This document shows, in pieces, positions 39,704 to 48,121 of a stretch of DNA of 64,000 nt (position 1 is the stretch's first letter; each line of letters opens with the position of its first letter). Origin of the DNA: CAWATZ01 sp963784995 (GTDB taxonomy: Bacteria > Planctomycetota > Planctomycetia > Gemmatales > Gemmataceae); assembly GCA_963784995.1 (NCBI GenBank), contig CAWATZ010000013.1, positions 1,313,890 through 1,377,889 of the forward strand, given 5' to 3'. Under the pieces are notes generated by a model, which saw only the letters and a program-made list of their open reading frames with translations, was not told where the DNA came from and ran no database searches. The position numbers were made by a program, and so were the translations under genes.

Positions 39704-40477
39704 ATTCCAGAAACCGCTCCAGCAGGTCCGCCATTCCCCGTGCCTGGCTCCGTGCGGTGGCCAGCACCTCCTCATGGGTCAACGGCTGATCGCTGAGTCC
39801 CGCGGCCTTGTTGGTGATGCAGGAGACGGCCGCGCACTCCATCCCCGCCGCGACGGCAGCCTCGACTTCTCGTGCCGTGGACATGCCGACCGCGTCTGCC
39901 CCCCACGACTTCAACGCGCGAACCTCCGCCGGTGTCTCGTAGCACGGACCGGTCACGGCCGCGTAAACGCCCGAGGCCAGCGGCACCTGCGCCTCCTGGG
40001 CCGCTCGCGCCAGCAGGGTCCGCAGCCGCGGCGAGTATGGCGTTTCGCTCCGCGGCAGCCGCCACCAGCAGGGCCGGGTGCAATCCAGGTGGTCGCTCAG
40101 ACACATCAGACTTCCCGGAGTGAGATGGTCCGCGATGCCGCCGGCGGCGTTGGTCAGCACGGCCACGGCAGCGCCAGGCGGGCGGCCGTTTGCAGCGGCA
40201 GCACCACGCGCTCCCAGGGATGACCCTCGTAGAAATGGAGCCGGCCCTCGAAGATCAGCAGCCGCACGCCGGCCCAGTCGCCCAGGCTCAAACAGCCGCG
40301 ATGGCCGGTCACGCTCGCCTCGGTCAGACCGGGAATGTCTGCGAAGGCGACCGAGGAGCGGTCCTGCAGCCGCTCGGCCACTGGACCCATCCCGGAGCCG
40401 AGGAGCAGGGCCAGCCGCGGCGGCGAGCGCCGGCAGTGCTGCTCCAGCTCGGCGAAGGAAACGAAGGCATTGTTCAT
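39666..40477 (-). CDS. Purine nucleoside phosphorylase, frameshifted
   Basis: The protein begins MNNAFVSFAELEQHC and carries the phosphate-binding LLGSGMG, FEGRLHFYEGHPWERVVLPL, then in the next frame AVLTNAAGGI, GPCYETPAEVRALKSWGADAVGMSTAREV and MECAAVSCITNKAAGL. These are hallmarks of the trimeric inosine/guanosine phosphorylases of purine salvage. The shift is near 40176, where CTGGCGCT stands for the expected CTGGGCGCT (one G missing). Corrected length is ~270 residues, normal for the family. The C-terminus is encoded by the palindromic repeat. Confidence 0.88.
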
Positions 40478-40584
40478 GAAAGATCGGCTTTTCCGTTGCT
40501 GCCCGTGCGGGCGTCAGCTATCCTGAAAGATGAATTACCTCGAGCCGGCAGGACCGGCAAGGCAACTCCGAGGAACGAACCGCC

Positions 40585-41646
40585 ATGGCCAGCAGCACCG
40601 CACCGCAACAAACCGCCCCCGCGCAAAAACCGGGTCGTCTTCCCCCCGACGAGAAGTTCTGGAAACGCTACTCGCCGCACCAGGAGGCGCCGCTCTCGGC
40701 GATCGCCTCGTTCGCGTTGCACTTCCTGGCGATCAGCGCTCTGATCGTGCTGGCCTGGCTGGGCTGGCTGGGCTTCCGCAAGACCAGCGGTGCCGTGCCG
40801 GTCGAGGCGGTGCGCTTCCTGGGCAGCGGTGGCGGTGGCGGCCGGCATGGCGGCGTGGGCGATGGCCCCGGCATCGGTAACGGCGCCGAACCGGTGGCAA
40901 CGACCGAGACTCAGAACGATCCCAACCCGATCCCTCCCGACCTGCCTCGACCCAAGCTTGACACCAACGCCGTGGCCATGGCTCCGGTTGACCTTCAGCG
41001 CGACGACTCCTTCAAGCGCTACGTGCGAAGTGGCAACCCGAACCTGAACATCTTCAGGCAGGTCAATGCCGATGCCCTATCGAAGATGCGCGACGGTCTG
41101 CAGCCGGGCAAGGGCGAAGGCGGACCGGGCCAGGGCGGCGGCAAGGGGACCGGGACGGGGACGGGAGAAGGCGACGGCAAGGGCCCCGGCAAGAGCGGCG
41201 CCCTGACCCAGCGCGAGAAGCGGATGCTGCGCTGGACCATGCTCTTCAACACTCGCAGTGGCCAGGATTACCTGGCCCAGCTGCGCAGCCTGGGCGCTAT
41301 CCTGGCCGTGCCGGCCGAAGGCGGCAAGTACAAGATCATCCGCGACCTGTCCGGCCGGGTGGCGCCGGCGCTGCTGGACGAGGACGTTTCCAAGATCCAG
41401 TGCATCTTCTGGGTCGATGAGCGGCCGGAGTCGGTGCGGGCCATGATGGGGGCGCTGCACTTGCAGATCGCGCCCCCCCATTTCGTGGCGTTCATGCCGC
41501 AGCAGCTGGAGAAGAAGCTCTACGAGATGGAGAAGGCGGCCTCCGGCGGCGTCAACGAGGACCTGATCCAGGAGACCAAGTTCGTGGTCAAGCCCGACGG
41601 CCGGGGCGGGTACGTGCCCGAGGTGGACTCGGTGCGGACGCAGTGA
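40585..41646 (+). CDS. Single-pass membrane protein with Gly-rich linker, function unknown
   Basis: This is a 353-residue protein with a short cytoplasmic head rich in Pro and Gln, one membrane helix at ~residues 42-66 (ASFALHFLAISALIVLAWLGWLGF), a Gly-rich linker, a Pro-rich stretch (NPIPPDLPRPKLD), a second Gly/Lys linker (GKGTGTGTGEGDGKG) and a C-terminal globular domain of ~150 residues. The architecture is TonB-like or of an envelope-spanning scaffold, but no TonB C-terminal motif is seen. GAGGAACGAACCGCC precedes the ATG. It is not recognised further. Confidence 0.75.
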   Translation: MASSTAPQQTAPAQKPGRLPPDEKFWKRYSPHQEAPLSAIASFALHFLAISALIVLAWLGWLGFRKTSGAVPVEAVRFLGSGGGGGRHGGVGDGPGIGNGAEPVATTETQNDPNPIPPDLPRPKLDTNAVAMAPVDLQRDDSFKRYVRSGNPNLNIFRQVNADALSKMRDGLQPGKGEGGPGQGGGKGTGTGTGEGDGKGPGKSGALTQREKRMLRWTMLFNTRSGQDYLAQLRSLGAILAVPAEGGKYKIIRDLSGRVAPALLDEDVSKIQCIFWVDERPESVRAMMGALHLQIAPPHFVAFMPQQLEKKLYEMEKAASGGVNEDLIQETKFVVKPDGRGGYVPEVDSVRTQ

Positions 41647-41708
41647 TGATGCCCGCCGATTGTGTTGTTTATTGCGACTGAGAAAGAAAAAGGCCGACGC
41701 CCCTCCCA

Positions 41709-41808
41709 CCCAGGGCGTTGCCCTGGGCTATCGTGTTGCGCCCCTTCGGGGCTTTTCTCTTCCGCCCCGAAGGGGCGCAACACGATAGCCCAGGGCAACG
41801 CCCTGGGA
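41709..41808. repeat. 100-bp palindromic repeat (family D) between convergent genes
   Basis: CCCAGGGCGTTGCCCTGGGC, then TATCGTGTTGCGCCCCTTCG, is mirrored by its complement after a ~14-nt loop. Related copies lie at 43541-43639 (different outer part) and 51441-51590. Confidence 0.9.
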
Positions 41809-41857
41809 ACAGGCGAGGCGGACATTGCTTTCTGAGCCACAATAACAAGACGGACCT

Positions 41858-43438
41858 TCACTTGATCCGCGGAAACAGCGGTTTGACCTTGTCCCCTTCC
41901 AGCTGCGCCTGCAGGACCAGGTCCTCCGGATGCGGCGGTCGCTGCCAGGCGTCCTGGAACCGCACCGTCTCCCACGGCTGCGGGAAGTTGAAACTGCGGT
42001 AGAACGTCTCGGCCGTCGCCGGCAGGAACGGCTTGAGGACGATGGCGATGATCCGCAGCTGCTCCGCCAGGGCGAACAGCACCTTCCCGGCCGCCTGCCG
42101 ATCGCTCTTGACCAGCTTCCACGGCTCCATCCGATCGACGTACTGGTTCGCCGGATAGACCAGCTGCAACCAGATCCGTTCCAGGGCCTGGTTGTACTGG
42201 CACGCCTCGACGTGCCCCTGGATCTGCTGGATCAGCCCCTTCAGATCCACGGACGCATCAATCGGCTCCGGCGTCTGTCCCGCGGTTCCCTCCAGCCGGC
42301 CGGCGAAGTTCGCGGAAAGGATCTTCACCTGCCGGCTGAAGAGGTTGCCCAGTTTGTTTGCCAGGTCGTTGTTGAACGTATCACGGAACAGTACCCAGCT
42401 GAACTCGCCATCCCCCGGGAAGGGACACTGCCGCAGGAAGTAATAGCGAAACGCCTCCGCGTTGAACTCGCGGATGATGTCCATCGGCTCGACCACGTTG
42501 CCAAGGGTCTTGCCGATCTTCTGGGCCTCCCCGGTCTCCTCGTTCTTGAGGTAAACGAAGCCATGCCCAAACACCATCTTCGGCGGCTCCAGTCCCGCCG
42601 CCAGGAGCATGGCCGGCCATGTTGCACAGTGGAAGCGGGTGATGTCCTTGCCGATGAAATGGATGCTGGCAGGCCACCACTTGCGGAACAGCTCCTCATC
42701 CGTGCCGTAGCCGATGCCGGTGACGTAGGTGAGCAAAGCGTCGAACCAGACGTAAATGGTGAACCGCTCGTCCCAGGGAACACGGATACCCCACGTCTCG
42801 CCGGTGCGCGTGATGTTCAGGTCCTGCAAACCCTCCTTCACCAGCGCCACGATCTCGTTCCGCCGGCTCTCCGGCTGGATGAACTCCGGATGCTCCTCGT
42901 ACAGCTTCAGCAGTCGGTCGCGGAATTTGGACTGCTCGAAGTAGTAGCAATCCTCGCTGCGACGGATCAGCGACGTGTTCGGATGCAGCGGGCAGACCCC
43001 ACCGGCCTCCTTGACTTCCTGTTCGGTCTTGAACGACTCGCAGCCGTTGCAGTACCAGCCCTCGAACTTGTCCTTGCGTACGTAGCCGTTGTCGTAGACC
43101 TTCTGGATGAAGGTGCGGGCGCAGTGGTGGTGCCGTTCCTCGCTGGTCTGGACAAACTCGTCGCAGGAAATCTCCAGGGCGTCCCAGACCTCGCGGAACT
43201 GCCGGGCCATGTCATTGCAATAGGCTTGCACGTCCTGGCCCAGCTCGGCGGCACGCTTGGCCACCTTGACGGTGTTCTCGTCGTTGCCCATCAGGAAGCG
43301 GACCTCGTACCCCTCCATCCGGCGATAGCGGGCCTGGACGTCGGCGCCGATCTTCTCGAAGGCGGTGCCAATGTGCGGCCGGCTATTGGGGTAGTCAATG
43401 GCGGTCGTCAGATAAAAGCGGGATGATGGTGCCACCAC
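41858..43438 (-). CDS. metG: Methionine-tRNA ligase
   Basis: This is a 526-residue class I aminoacyl-tRNA synthetase that charges tRNA-Met. Visible signatures are FYLTTAIDYPNSRPHIGTAF (HIGH motif PHIG), the connective zinc-knuckle region with CNGCESF and CPLHPNTSL, FDALLTYVTGIGYG, and KIGKTLG replacing KMSKS. The C-terminal anticodon-binding helical domain is present (LVYPANQYVDRMEPWKL). It lacks the C-terminal tRNA-binding (EMAP/Trbp111) extension of long MetG forms. It is transcribed alone on the minus strand, with palindromic repeats at both ends. Confidence 0.95.
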   Translation of the reverse strand: MVAPSSRFYLTTAIDYPNSRPHIGTAFEKIGADVQARYRRMEGYEVRFLMGNDENTVKVAKRAAELGQDVQAYCNDMARQFREVWDALEISCDEFVQTSEERHHHCARTFIQKVYDNGYVRKDKFEGWYCNGCESFKTEQEVKEAGGVCPLHPNTSLIRRSEDCYYFEQSKFRDRLLKLYEEHPEFIQPESRRNEIVALVKEGLQDLNITRTGETWGIRVPWDERFTIYVWFDALLTYVTGIGYGTDEELFRKWWPASIHFIGKDITRFHCATWPAMLLAAGLEPPKMVFGHGFVYLKNEETGEAQKIGKTLGNVVEPMDIIREFNAEAFRYYFLRQCPFPGDGEFSWVLFRDTFNNDLANKLGNLFSRQVKILSANFAGRLEGTAGQTPEPIDASVDLKGLIQQIQGHVEACQYNQALERIWLQLVYPANQYVDRMEPWKLVKSDRQAAGKVLFALAEQLRIIAIVLKPFLPATAETFYRSFNFPQPWETVRFQDAWQRPPHPEDLVLQAQLEGDKVKPLFPRIK

Positions 43439-43540
43439 GGTCGAAGTCCTCCTCGTTCGGGCTTGCCACTCTGTTCTTCTTAGAAGGAGCAGGGCTGGCG
43501 GGCAGGGGTTCGGGGCGAGATGGAAGCCTCATGCCCGCGA

Positions 43541-43639
43541 CCCAGGACTCACGTCCTGGTCTATTGACTGTCGCCCCTTCGGGGCTAAAGACCAGCCCCG
43601 AAGGGGCGACAGTCAATAGACCAGGACGTGAGTCCTGGG
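43541..43639. repeat. ~100-bp palindromic repeat upstream of metG
   Basis: CCCAGGACTCACGTCCTGGT plus TATTGACTGTCGCCCCTTCG is mirrored after a short loop. The inner CGCCCCTTCGGGGC motif is shared with the repeats at 41709 and 51441. Confidence 0.9.
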
Positions 43640-43746
43640 TGCTTGTTTTCCTTCCGTTGACGCGCCGAGACGCTTTCCCTACCATAACTGCTTCTTATTT
43701 TGGACGAACAGTCCAGCACCGCTACTCGGAGAGGAATTGACCGGCG

Positions 43747-43989
43747 ATGGTTCGGAAAAAGTTCGGTCGCGGCCGGAAAAATCGTTGTCGCTTTTGCACC
43801 AAGGAGGGCTGTCCCCGGCCCGCCTTCGTGGACTACAAGGACGTCATGACCCTCAAAAAGCTCTGCACCAGCCAGGGCAAGATGTTCAGCCGCAAGCGCA
43901 GCGGCAACTGTGCCGCCTTTCAGCGTGCGGTCAAGGATGCCGTCAAGCGGGCCCGCTTCATGGCCCTGCTGCCCTACGTCGGCGAGTAA
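43747..43989 (+). CDS. rpsR: Small ribosomal subunit protein bS18
   Basis: This is an 80-residue basic protein with the S18 pattern: CRFCTKEGCPRPAFVDYKDV, GKMFSRKRSGNCAAFQRAV, and KRARFMALLPY at the end. It keeps the Cys residues CxxC...C of zinc-type S18. GGAGAGGAA precedes the ATG. It is a component of the 30S subunit. It is not beside rpsF, ssb or rplI as in many bacteria, but is followed after 6 bp by an RmlD-like gene, so it may be a second copy or a dispersed locus. Confidence 0.92.
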   Translation: MVRKKFGRGRKNRCRFCTKEGCPRPAFVDYKDVMTLKKLCTSQGKMFSRKRSGNCAAFQRAVKDAVKRARFMALLPYVGE

Positions 43990-43995
43990 CCCAAG

Positions 43996-44964
43996 GTGAA
44001 GCCGCAGCCCGCTGCACCCCGACTGCTCATCACCGGAGCCAGCGGCCAGCTGGGTGCGTACCTGCTGCGGGAACTGCAAGCCGGACGGAGCGGAAGTCGC
44101 CAGACTTCCGGGGACAGCAGCGGAACTCTGGCGAGTTCCGCTACGACGGTCCTCGCCTGGAGCGGCTCCCGTCAGGGCGAGCTATTCGGCTTCCCGTTGC
44201 AGCCAATCGATCTTGCCGACCCGACCCAGGTTCGCCAGCGTTTCCAGGAAGCCAGGCCGCAGGTGATCCTCCACACCGCCGCCCTGGCCCGGATTGCCGA
44301 TTGCCAGCGCGATCCCGACCGGGCCTTCGCCGTCAACGCCCGTGCCAGCGGTATCCTCGCCGAGGAAGCGGCCCGCTCCGGGGCCCGGCTGATCCACGTC
44401 TCCACCGACCTCGTTTTCGATGGCGCCAGCGCCCCCTACCGGGAGGACGCCAGCACTTGCCCGCTGTCGGTCTACGGCAAAACCAAGGCCGAGGCGGAGG
44501 ACCTGGTCCTGGCGAGCCTCCCCCGTGAGGTGGGGGAGTTAGGACCGCTGGTGGTGCGCTTCAGCTTGCTGTACGGTCCCGCGCTCAACGGTCAGCCCTC
44601 GTTCTTCGAGCAGCAGACCGCCGCGCTGCGAGGCGGTCAGCCAGTGACCCTTTTCTCCGACGAATGGCGGACGCCGCTGTCGCTGCTCACGGCCGCCCGC
44701 GCTCTGCTGGTGCTGGCCCGGAGTCCGGTCACGGGTCTCCTTCACGTCGGCGGACCGGAACGCCTGAGCCGGCTGGAGATTGGCCAGCGCCTGGCCCGGT
44801 TCCTGAACTTACCGCTCGATCGCATCGTGGCCGCCACGCGGCCGACCACGGGAGAGCCCCGGCCGCGCGACACCACGCTGGATTCGTCGCGGTGGCGGAC
44901 TCTCTTTCCGGAACAGCCCTGGCCAAACCTGGAACAGGCCCTGACGGAGATGCACCCTTCGTAA
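43996..44964 (+). CDS. RmlD-like NAD(P)-dependent sugar nucleotide reductase
   Basis: This is a 322-residue extended SDR protein. GTG at 43996 lies 6 bp after rpsR, with AAGG upstream. The nucleotide-binding motif is LLITGASGQLG and the catalytic pair is YGKTKAEAE. HVSTDLVFDGASAPYREDA and LLHVGGPERLSRLEIG are typical of dTDP-4-dehydrorhamnose reductases. Residues ~32-49 are encoded by a palindromic insertion (44089-44142). No rhamnose-pathway neighbours are present, so the exact substrate is uncertain. Confidence 0.82.
   Translation: MKPQPAAPRLLITGASGQLGAYLLRELQAGRSGSRQTSGDSSGTLASSATTVLAWSGSRQGELFGFPLQPIDLADPTQVRQRFQEARPQVILHTAALARIADCQRDPDRAFAVNARASGILAEEAARSGARLIHVSTDLVFDGASAPYREDASTCPLSVYGKTKAEAEDLVLASLPREVGELGPLVVRFSLLYGPALNGQPSFFEQQTAALRGGQPVTLFSDEWRTPLSLLTAARALLVLARSPVTGLLHVGGPERLSRLEIGQRLARFLNLPLDRIVAATRPTTGEPRPRDTTLDSSRWRTLFPEQPWPNLEQALTEMHPS
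44089..44142. repeat. Double palindrome inserted in frame in the RmlD-like gene
   Basis: AGCGGAAGTCGCCAGACTTC and AGCGGAACTCTGGCGAGTTC(CGCT) are two adjacent hairpins of near-identical design. The insert is translated as SGSRQTSGDSSGTLASSA between the Rossmann motif and the next strand, where the family normally has a short loop. Confidence 0.75.
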
Positions 44965-45359
44965 TCAGGGGTGGTCAGCGTCGGCCTCACGCGGCTGGCA
45001 CCCTTTGCCCGGAGGTCGCGAGGCGTTCTCCGGCTCGCTGAGCGGCAGGACGATCTGGCAGCAGCCGAGGTTGAGCGCTTCCCCGGGATCCCGGACGCGA
45101 CGACCTCCTCCAGCACCCCCGGCCGCAGCGAATACCAGACGAACCGGCCCTTCTTCTTCCCCTCGATCAGCCGCGACTCCTTCAGGACGTGCAGGTGGTG
45201 GGACACGTTCACCGCCGGGCTGGCGAGCAGGTCGGCGATGTCGGTCACGTTGCGCGGTCCGTCCGCCAGGAGCCGGACGATCTTGAGCCGGTCCGGGGCA
45301 GCCAGGGCCGCGAGCAGCTGGGCACACCGCTCGGGCTGCAGGGGGTCTTGTTTCCGCAT
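44965..45359 (-). CDS. ArsR-family transcriptional regulator, frameshifted near the C-terminus
   Basis: MRKQDPLQPERCAQLLAALAAPDRLKIVRLL at 45359 begins a winged-helix domain with NVTDIADLLASPAVNVSHHLHVLKESRLIEGKKKGRFVWYSL. After GIP the frame shifts at CCCGGGG (~45085). The continuation EALNLGCCQIVLPLSEPE in the next frame is in phase with the stop at 44965. The LGCCQIVLP tail offers two vicinal cysteines that could bind a metal, but the classical ArsR CxC site is absent. As read, the first frame runs on past the gene. Confidence 0.75.
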
Positions 45360-45492
45360 GGTGGTGGACTCACGGGACAACGTGCGGGCTGCTGTCATTG
45401 TATTCTCCCGGCCGGTTGCGCACCAGACAGGCCGAACCGGTTGCCAAAGGGTAAGATGAGTCCCTGAAACCCAAGGAGCGAAAGGAAGACGC

Positions 45493-46008
45493 ATGGACAT
45501 TGATCTGGGGAAAGGACACGTCGCAGTCATCGACGACGAAGACGCGGAACTGGTCATTGGCTTCAAGTGGTATCCGATGACGGTCGAGGGGAAGGTCTAC
45601 GCGGCCGGCTGGAAACACCTGCCACCCGGGCGATTCTTCGTCCACCTGCACCGGCTCATCACAAATGCCCAGCCGGGTGAGATCATCGACCATGCCGACA
45701 GGAATCCCCTGAATTGCAGGAAGAGCAACCTGCGACGAGCGACGCGCCATCAAAACGTCTGGAACAAGAGCCCGAATCATGGCCTGGTACGAGGCAAGAC
45801 CAGCCGCTTCAAGGGGGTCTTTGTTGACCGCAAGTACAAAAAGTTCGTGGCCCGCATCACCCACTACGGCAAGCGAATCCACATCGGATCTTTCCGAACC
45901 GAGATCGAGGCGGCGAGAGCTTACAACGCCAAGGCGAAAGAATTGTTCGGCGACTTTGCCTACCTGAATCCGCTGCCGGACGAGGAAGCCACCGTCGAGA
46001 AAGCCTGA
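45493..46008 (+). CDS. HNH endonuclease with AP2 DNA-binding domain
   Basis: This is a 171-residue protein with AAGGAAG upstream of the ATG. Residues ~50-95 form an HNH motif: LHRLITNAQPGEIIDHADRN with NCRKSNLR. Residues ~112-155 form an AP2 domain: FKGVFVDRKYKKFVARI, GKRIHIGSFRTEIEAARAYN. This architecture is typical of free-standing homing endonucleases of phage and intron origin. It lies next to tRNA-Thr with no intron in sight. A mobile, possibly domesticated nuclease is the likeliest reading. Confidence 0.88.
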   Translation: MDIDLGKGHVAVIDDEDAELVIGFKWYPMTVEGKVYAAGWKHLPPGRFFVHLHRLITNAQPGEIIDHADRNPLNCRKSNLRRATRHQNVWNKSPNHGLVRGKTSRFKGVFVDRKYKKFVARITHYGKRIHIGSFRTEIEAARAYNAKAKELFGDFAYLNPLPDEEATVEKA

Positions 46009-46034
46009 AGGGCTGATTCGATTGGTCTGTTGAG

Positions 46035-46106
46035 AGCCGCCTCGGGGATTTGAACCCCGAACTTCAGCTTTACGAAAGCTGCGCTCTGCCGTTGAGCTAA
46101 GGCGGC
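46035..46106 (-). tRNA. tRNA-Thr (anticodon CGT)
   Basis: This is a 72-nt cloverleaf on the minus strand: acceptor GCCGCCT/AGGCGGC, D stem GCTC/GAGC, anticodon stem CAGCT/AGCTG with loop TTCGTAA (anticodon CGT, reading ACG), and T stem CGGGG/CCCCG with loop TTCAAAT. The CCA end is not encoded. Confidence 0.95.
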
Positions 46107-46280
46107 AATTGAACAAGACTTACGGAGAGATGAGCAGTGCCGATCGTCGGTTTGGAAACTCTCCAGTGTTTGTAGTTGTAGCGAGGGCCCATGCCTTCTG
46201 TCAAGGGCACGCGGCTTGTTGCTGCTTCGGGGCCCGGTCGCTCCGTTGGGGCGGCGTGGTGAGGTCGAGCGGGGTTTCGG

Positions 46281-47717
46281 TCAGACCACCACCTCCCGCC
46301 CAGGGGCGTTCTTGTAGCGGAAGGATTCAACCTCGCTCCAGGTGTCACCCCACTGATTGTTGTTGTTGACGTCCTTCAGCGTGAAGACGCCATCGAAACC
46401 TCCCTGCTCGGCCCTGGCCAGCCACGGGCCGGGGACGTTGTTCTCCAGCGAGTACAGGCTGAACAAACTCGCCCGCAGCGGGGCGCCCGGCTGGTTGTTC
46501 CGCCGGACCAGCGTCTCGAACAGCTGAACCGGCGCCTCGTGGGCCGCGAACGGGTCCACCCCGAACCACGAGCTGGTGTCGTATTGCAGCAGGAACGCCT
46601 GCTTCGCGGTCCTGGCCAGCTCCGCCGAGCCGAACAGCCCGTCGCCGTAGAACGCCCAGCTGTTCTTGCTCACCGCCGCGAAGTTGACGGCGGCGTAGTT
46701 GTACTCGAGGGCCGCCGCCGCGGGGTCGAGGGCTACGATCGCCTGGGCCCCGCCCGGCATGTCGTGGGCCACCTCGTAGGCAACGTAGGTGCCCCAGCTG
46801 TGGCCGACCAGGTCGAGCTTGGCGGAGGTCACTCCCATCGACACCAGCGTGCTCTCGGTCCAGTGACCCACGAAGGGGACCCAGGCCGCCCCGTTCAGGG
46901 CCAGCGCGTCGGGGACCAGGAACTCGTGGTTGTCGGCCGCCCCCTCGGACCAGTCCAGGACCAGCACCTGGTCGCCGGCCTTGTAGCCGTCAATCGCGGC
47001 CGCCAGCGACTCGAAGCTGGCGGCGGAGTCGTCCCGGCCGTGAATCACCACCCAGGTCTGGATGCCGAACTGGATGCTCTGCGTCCTCTGCGGGTTGCCG
47101 TGGGCGTCGGGCGTGATCCGCTGCAGGAACACGTCGATGCTCGGCCGGTGCTCGCCTCCAAGGTTTGCAGTGATCACAGCCGTGATCTTGTTGCCCAGCA
47201 CCACGATCGGATCGCGGTCGAAGCCGTTGCCGACCTGGCCGAAACTCGCCGAGCCGATCTTCTCGAGGAGGTAAAAGCTGTCGCCGGTCCAGCCCGTGGG
47301 CAGCGAGCCGGGCAGCTTCAGGCCGACGCTGAGCGTCGGACCGAAGCTTTTCCCCGCGATGGAGGCCTCGGTCAGGGAGGTGGCGCCGTTGGCCAGGCTC
47401 AGCAGGACATCGCTTGAGCCGACGCTGTCCTGAGACAGATACCACTGGACCTGGAAGGTCCCCGAGGCGCTCGTCCCGGTGTTGTGGACCTGCGACTGCA
47501 CCGTGATCGTCTGGCCGACCTGGGCTTCGGCCGGGGCCACGAGTTTGGCGCCCGAGAGGTCCACCGTGCCCACGACGGCGGGGACGCAGCGCTCCTCCAG
47601 GGCCTCCAGACGGAGCGGCTGGCTCCTCGGCAGGGAACGGGCGCTCCGGTTCCGACGCGGGGAGGAGAACCACTTGTTCCAGACGGATTGCAGCAGGGAC
47701 ATGACGAACCTCCTCAT
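46281..47717 (-). CDS. Secreted lipase-like alpha/beta hydrolase with LEPR-XLL-type motif
   Basis: The 478-residue protein has a basic N-terminus followed by RLEALEERCVPAVVG, a motif found at the N-terminus of many exported planctomycete proteins. A CARDB-like domain follows (~60-150: TITVQSQVHNTGTSASGTFQ). The catalytic region shows WVVIHGRDDS (oxyanion strand), VLVLDWSEGA and the nucleophile elbow LVGHSWGTYVAYEVAH (Ser in GHSWG), then VALDPA. The C-terminus has a short acidic stretch (VNNNNQWGDTWSEV). It resembles extracellular lipases. Substrate is unknown. Confidence 0.8.
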   Translation of the reverse strand: MRRFVMSLLQSVWNKWFSSPRRNRSARSLPRSQPLRLEALEERCVPAVVGTVDLSGAKLVAPAEAQVGQTITVQSQVHNTGTSASGTFQVQWYLSQDSVGSSDVLLSLANGATSLTEASIAGKSFGPTLSVGLKLPGSLPTGWTGDSFYLLEKIGSASFGQVGNGFDRDPIVVLGNKITAVITANLGGEHRPSIDVFLQRITPDAHGNPQRTQSIQFGIQTWVVIHGRDDSAASFESLAAAIDGYKAGDQVLVLDWSEGAADNHEFLVPDALALNGAAWVPFVGHWTESTLVSMGVTSAKLDLVGHSWGTYVAYEVAHDMPGGAQAIVALDPAAAALEYNYAAVNFAAVSKNSWAFYGDGLFGSAELARTAKQAFLLQYDTSSWFGVDPFAAHEAPVQLFETLVRRNNQPGAPLRASLFSLYSLENNVPGPWLARAEQGGFDGVFTLKDVNNNNQWGDTWSEVESFRYKNAPGREVVV

Positions 47718-47955
47718 GAGACCGATGCGAGGAGCCGGCTGCCGACTTCTGCCGGCCCCTCACCAGGGTAATTGCGTTTCGGACTGCCGAGCGGACAACT
47801 TTTTTCCAAGGCGAAGGGACCGCTGCTCCCTTCCCTCTCCAGGGAGCGATTTTCGGGCAGTCTCCAAAGAATTGCTCTGAGAAGTTCCGCGACGCCCCAA
47901 ATGGTGTGGATTCATTGACGTGGGAGGTGGAGGCGGTGGGCAAGACCCCGAGCGG

Positions 47956-48110
47956 TCACCGCCTCCCGGTCGCCAGTTCGTTCAAGTACCATTCCAGATT
48001 CACGTACCCATCCTGCTTGCGATAGGCCGAGCCATCGCTCGGGTCCTTCGGGTCCAGCCCATGATCGGCTTCCCTGTGAGAATCGGGAACCGAATCGAAT
48101 GGTCGTGTCT
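47956..48110 (-). pseudogene. C-terminal fragment of a pectate-lyase-like polysaccharide lyase
   Basis: The minus strand reads HGLDPKDPSDGSAYRKQDGY then VNLEWYLNELATGRR and stop. This is the usual C-terminal end (GYTNLEEYLNSL type) of planctomycete pectate lyases and related secreted enzymes. Nothing upstream continues the protein; the esterase gene starts its own stop region at 48122. It is probably a deletion remnant. Confidence 0.6.
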
Positions 48111-48121
48111 CGGCGCATCCA

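Noticed and set aside
44742..45566. Long 274-codon version of the ArsR frame
   Set aside because: The N-terminal part runs through the intergenic region and the C-terminal part through the out-of-frame segment. Only 44965-45359 with one frame correction matches an ArsR protein.
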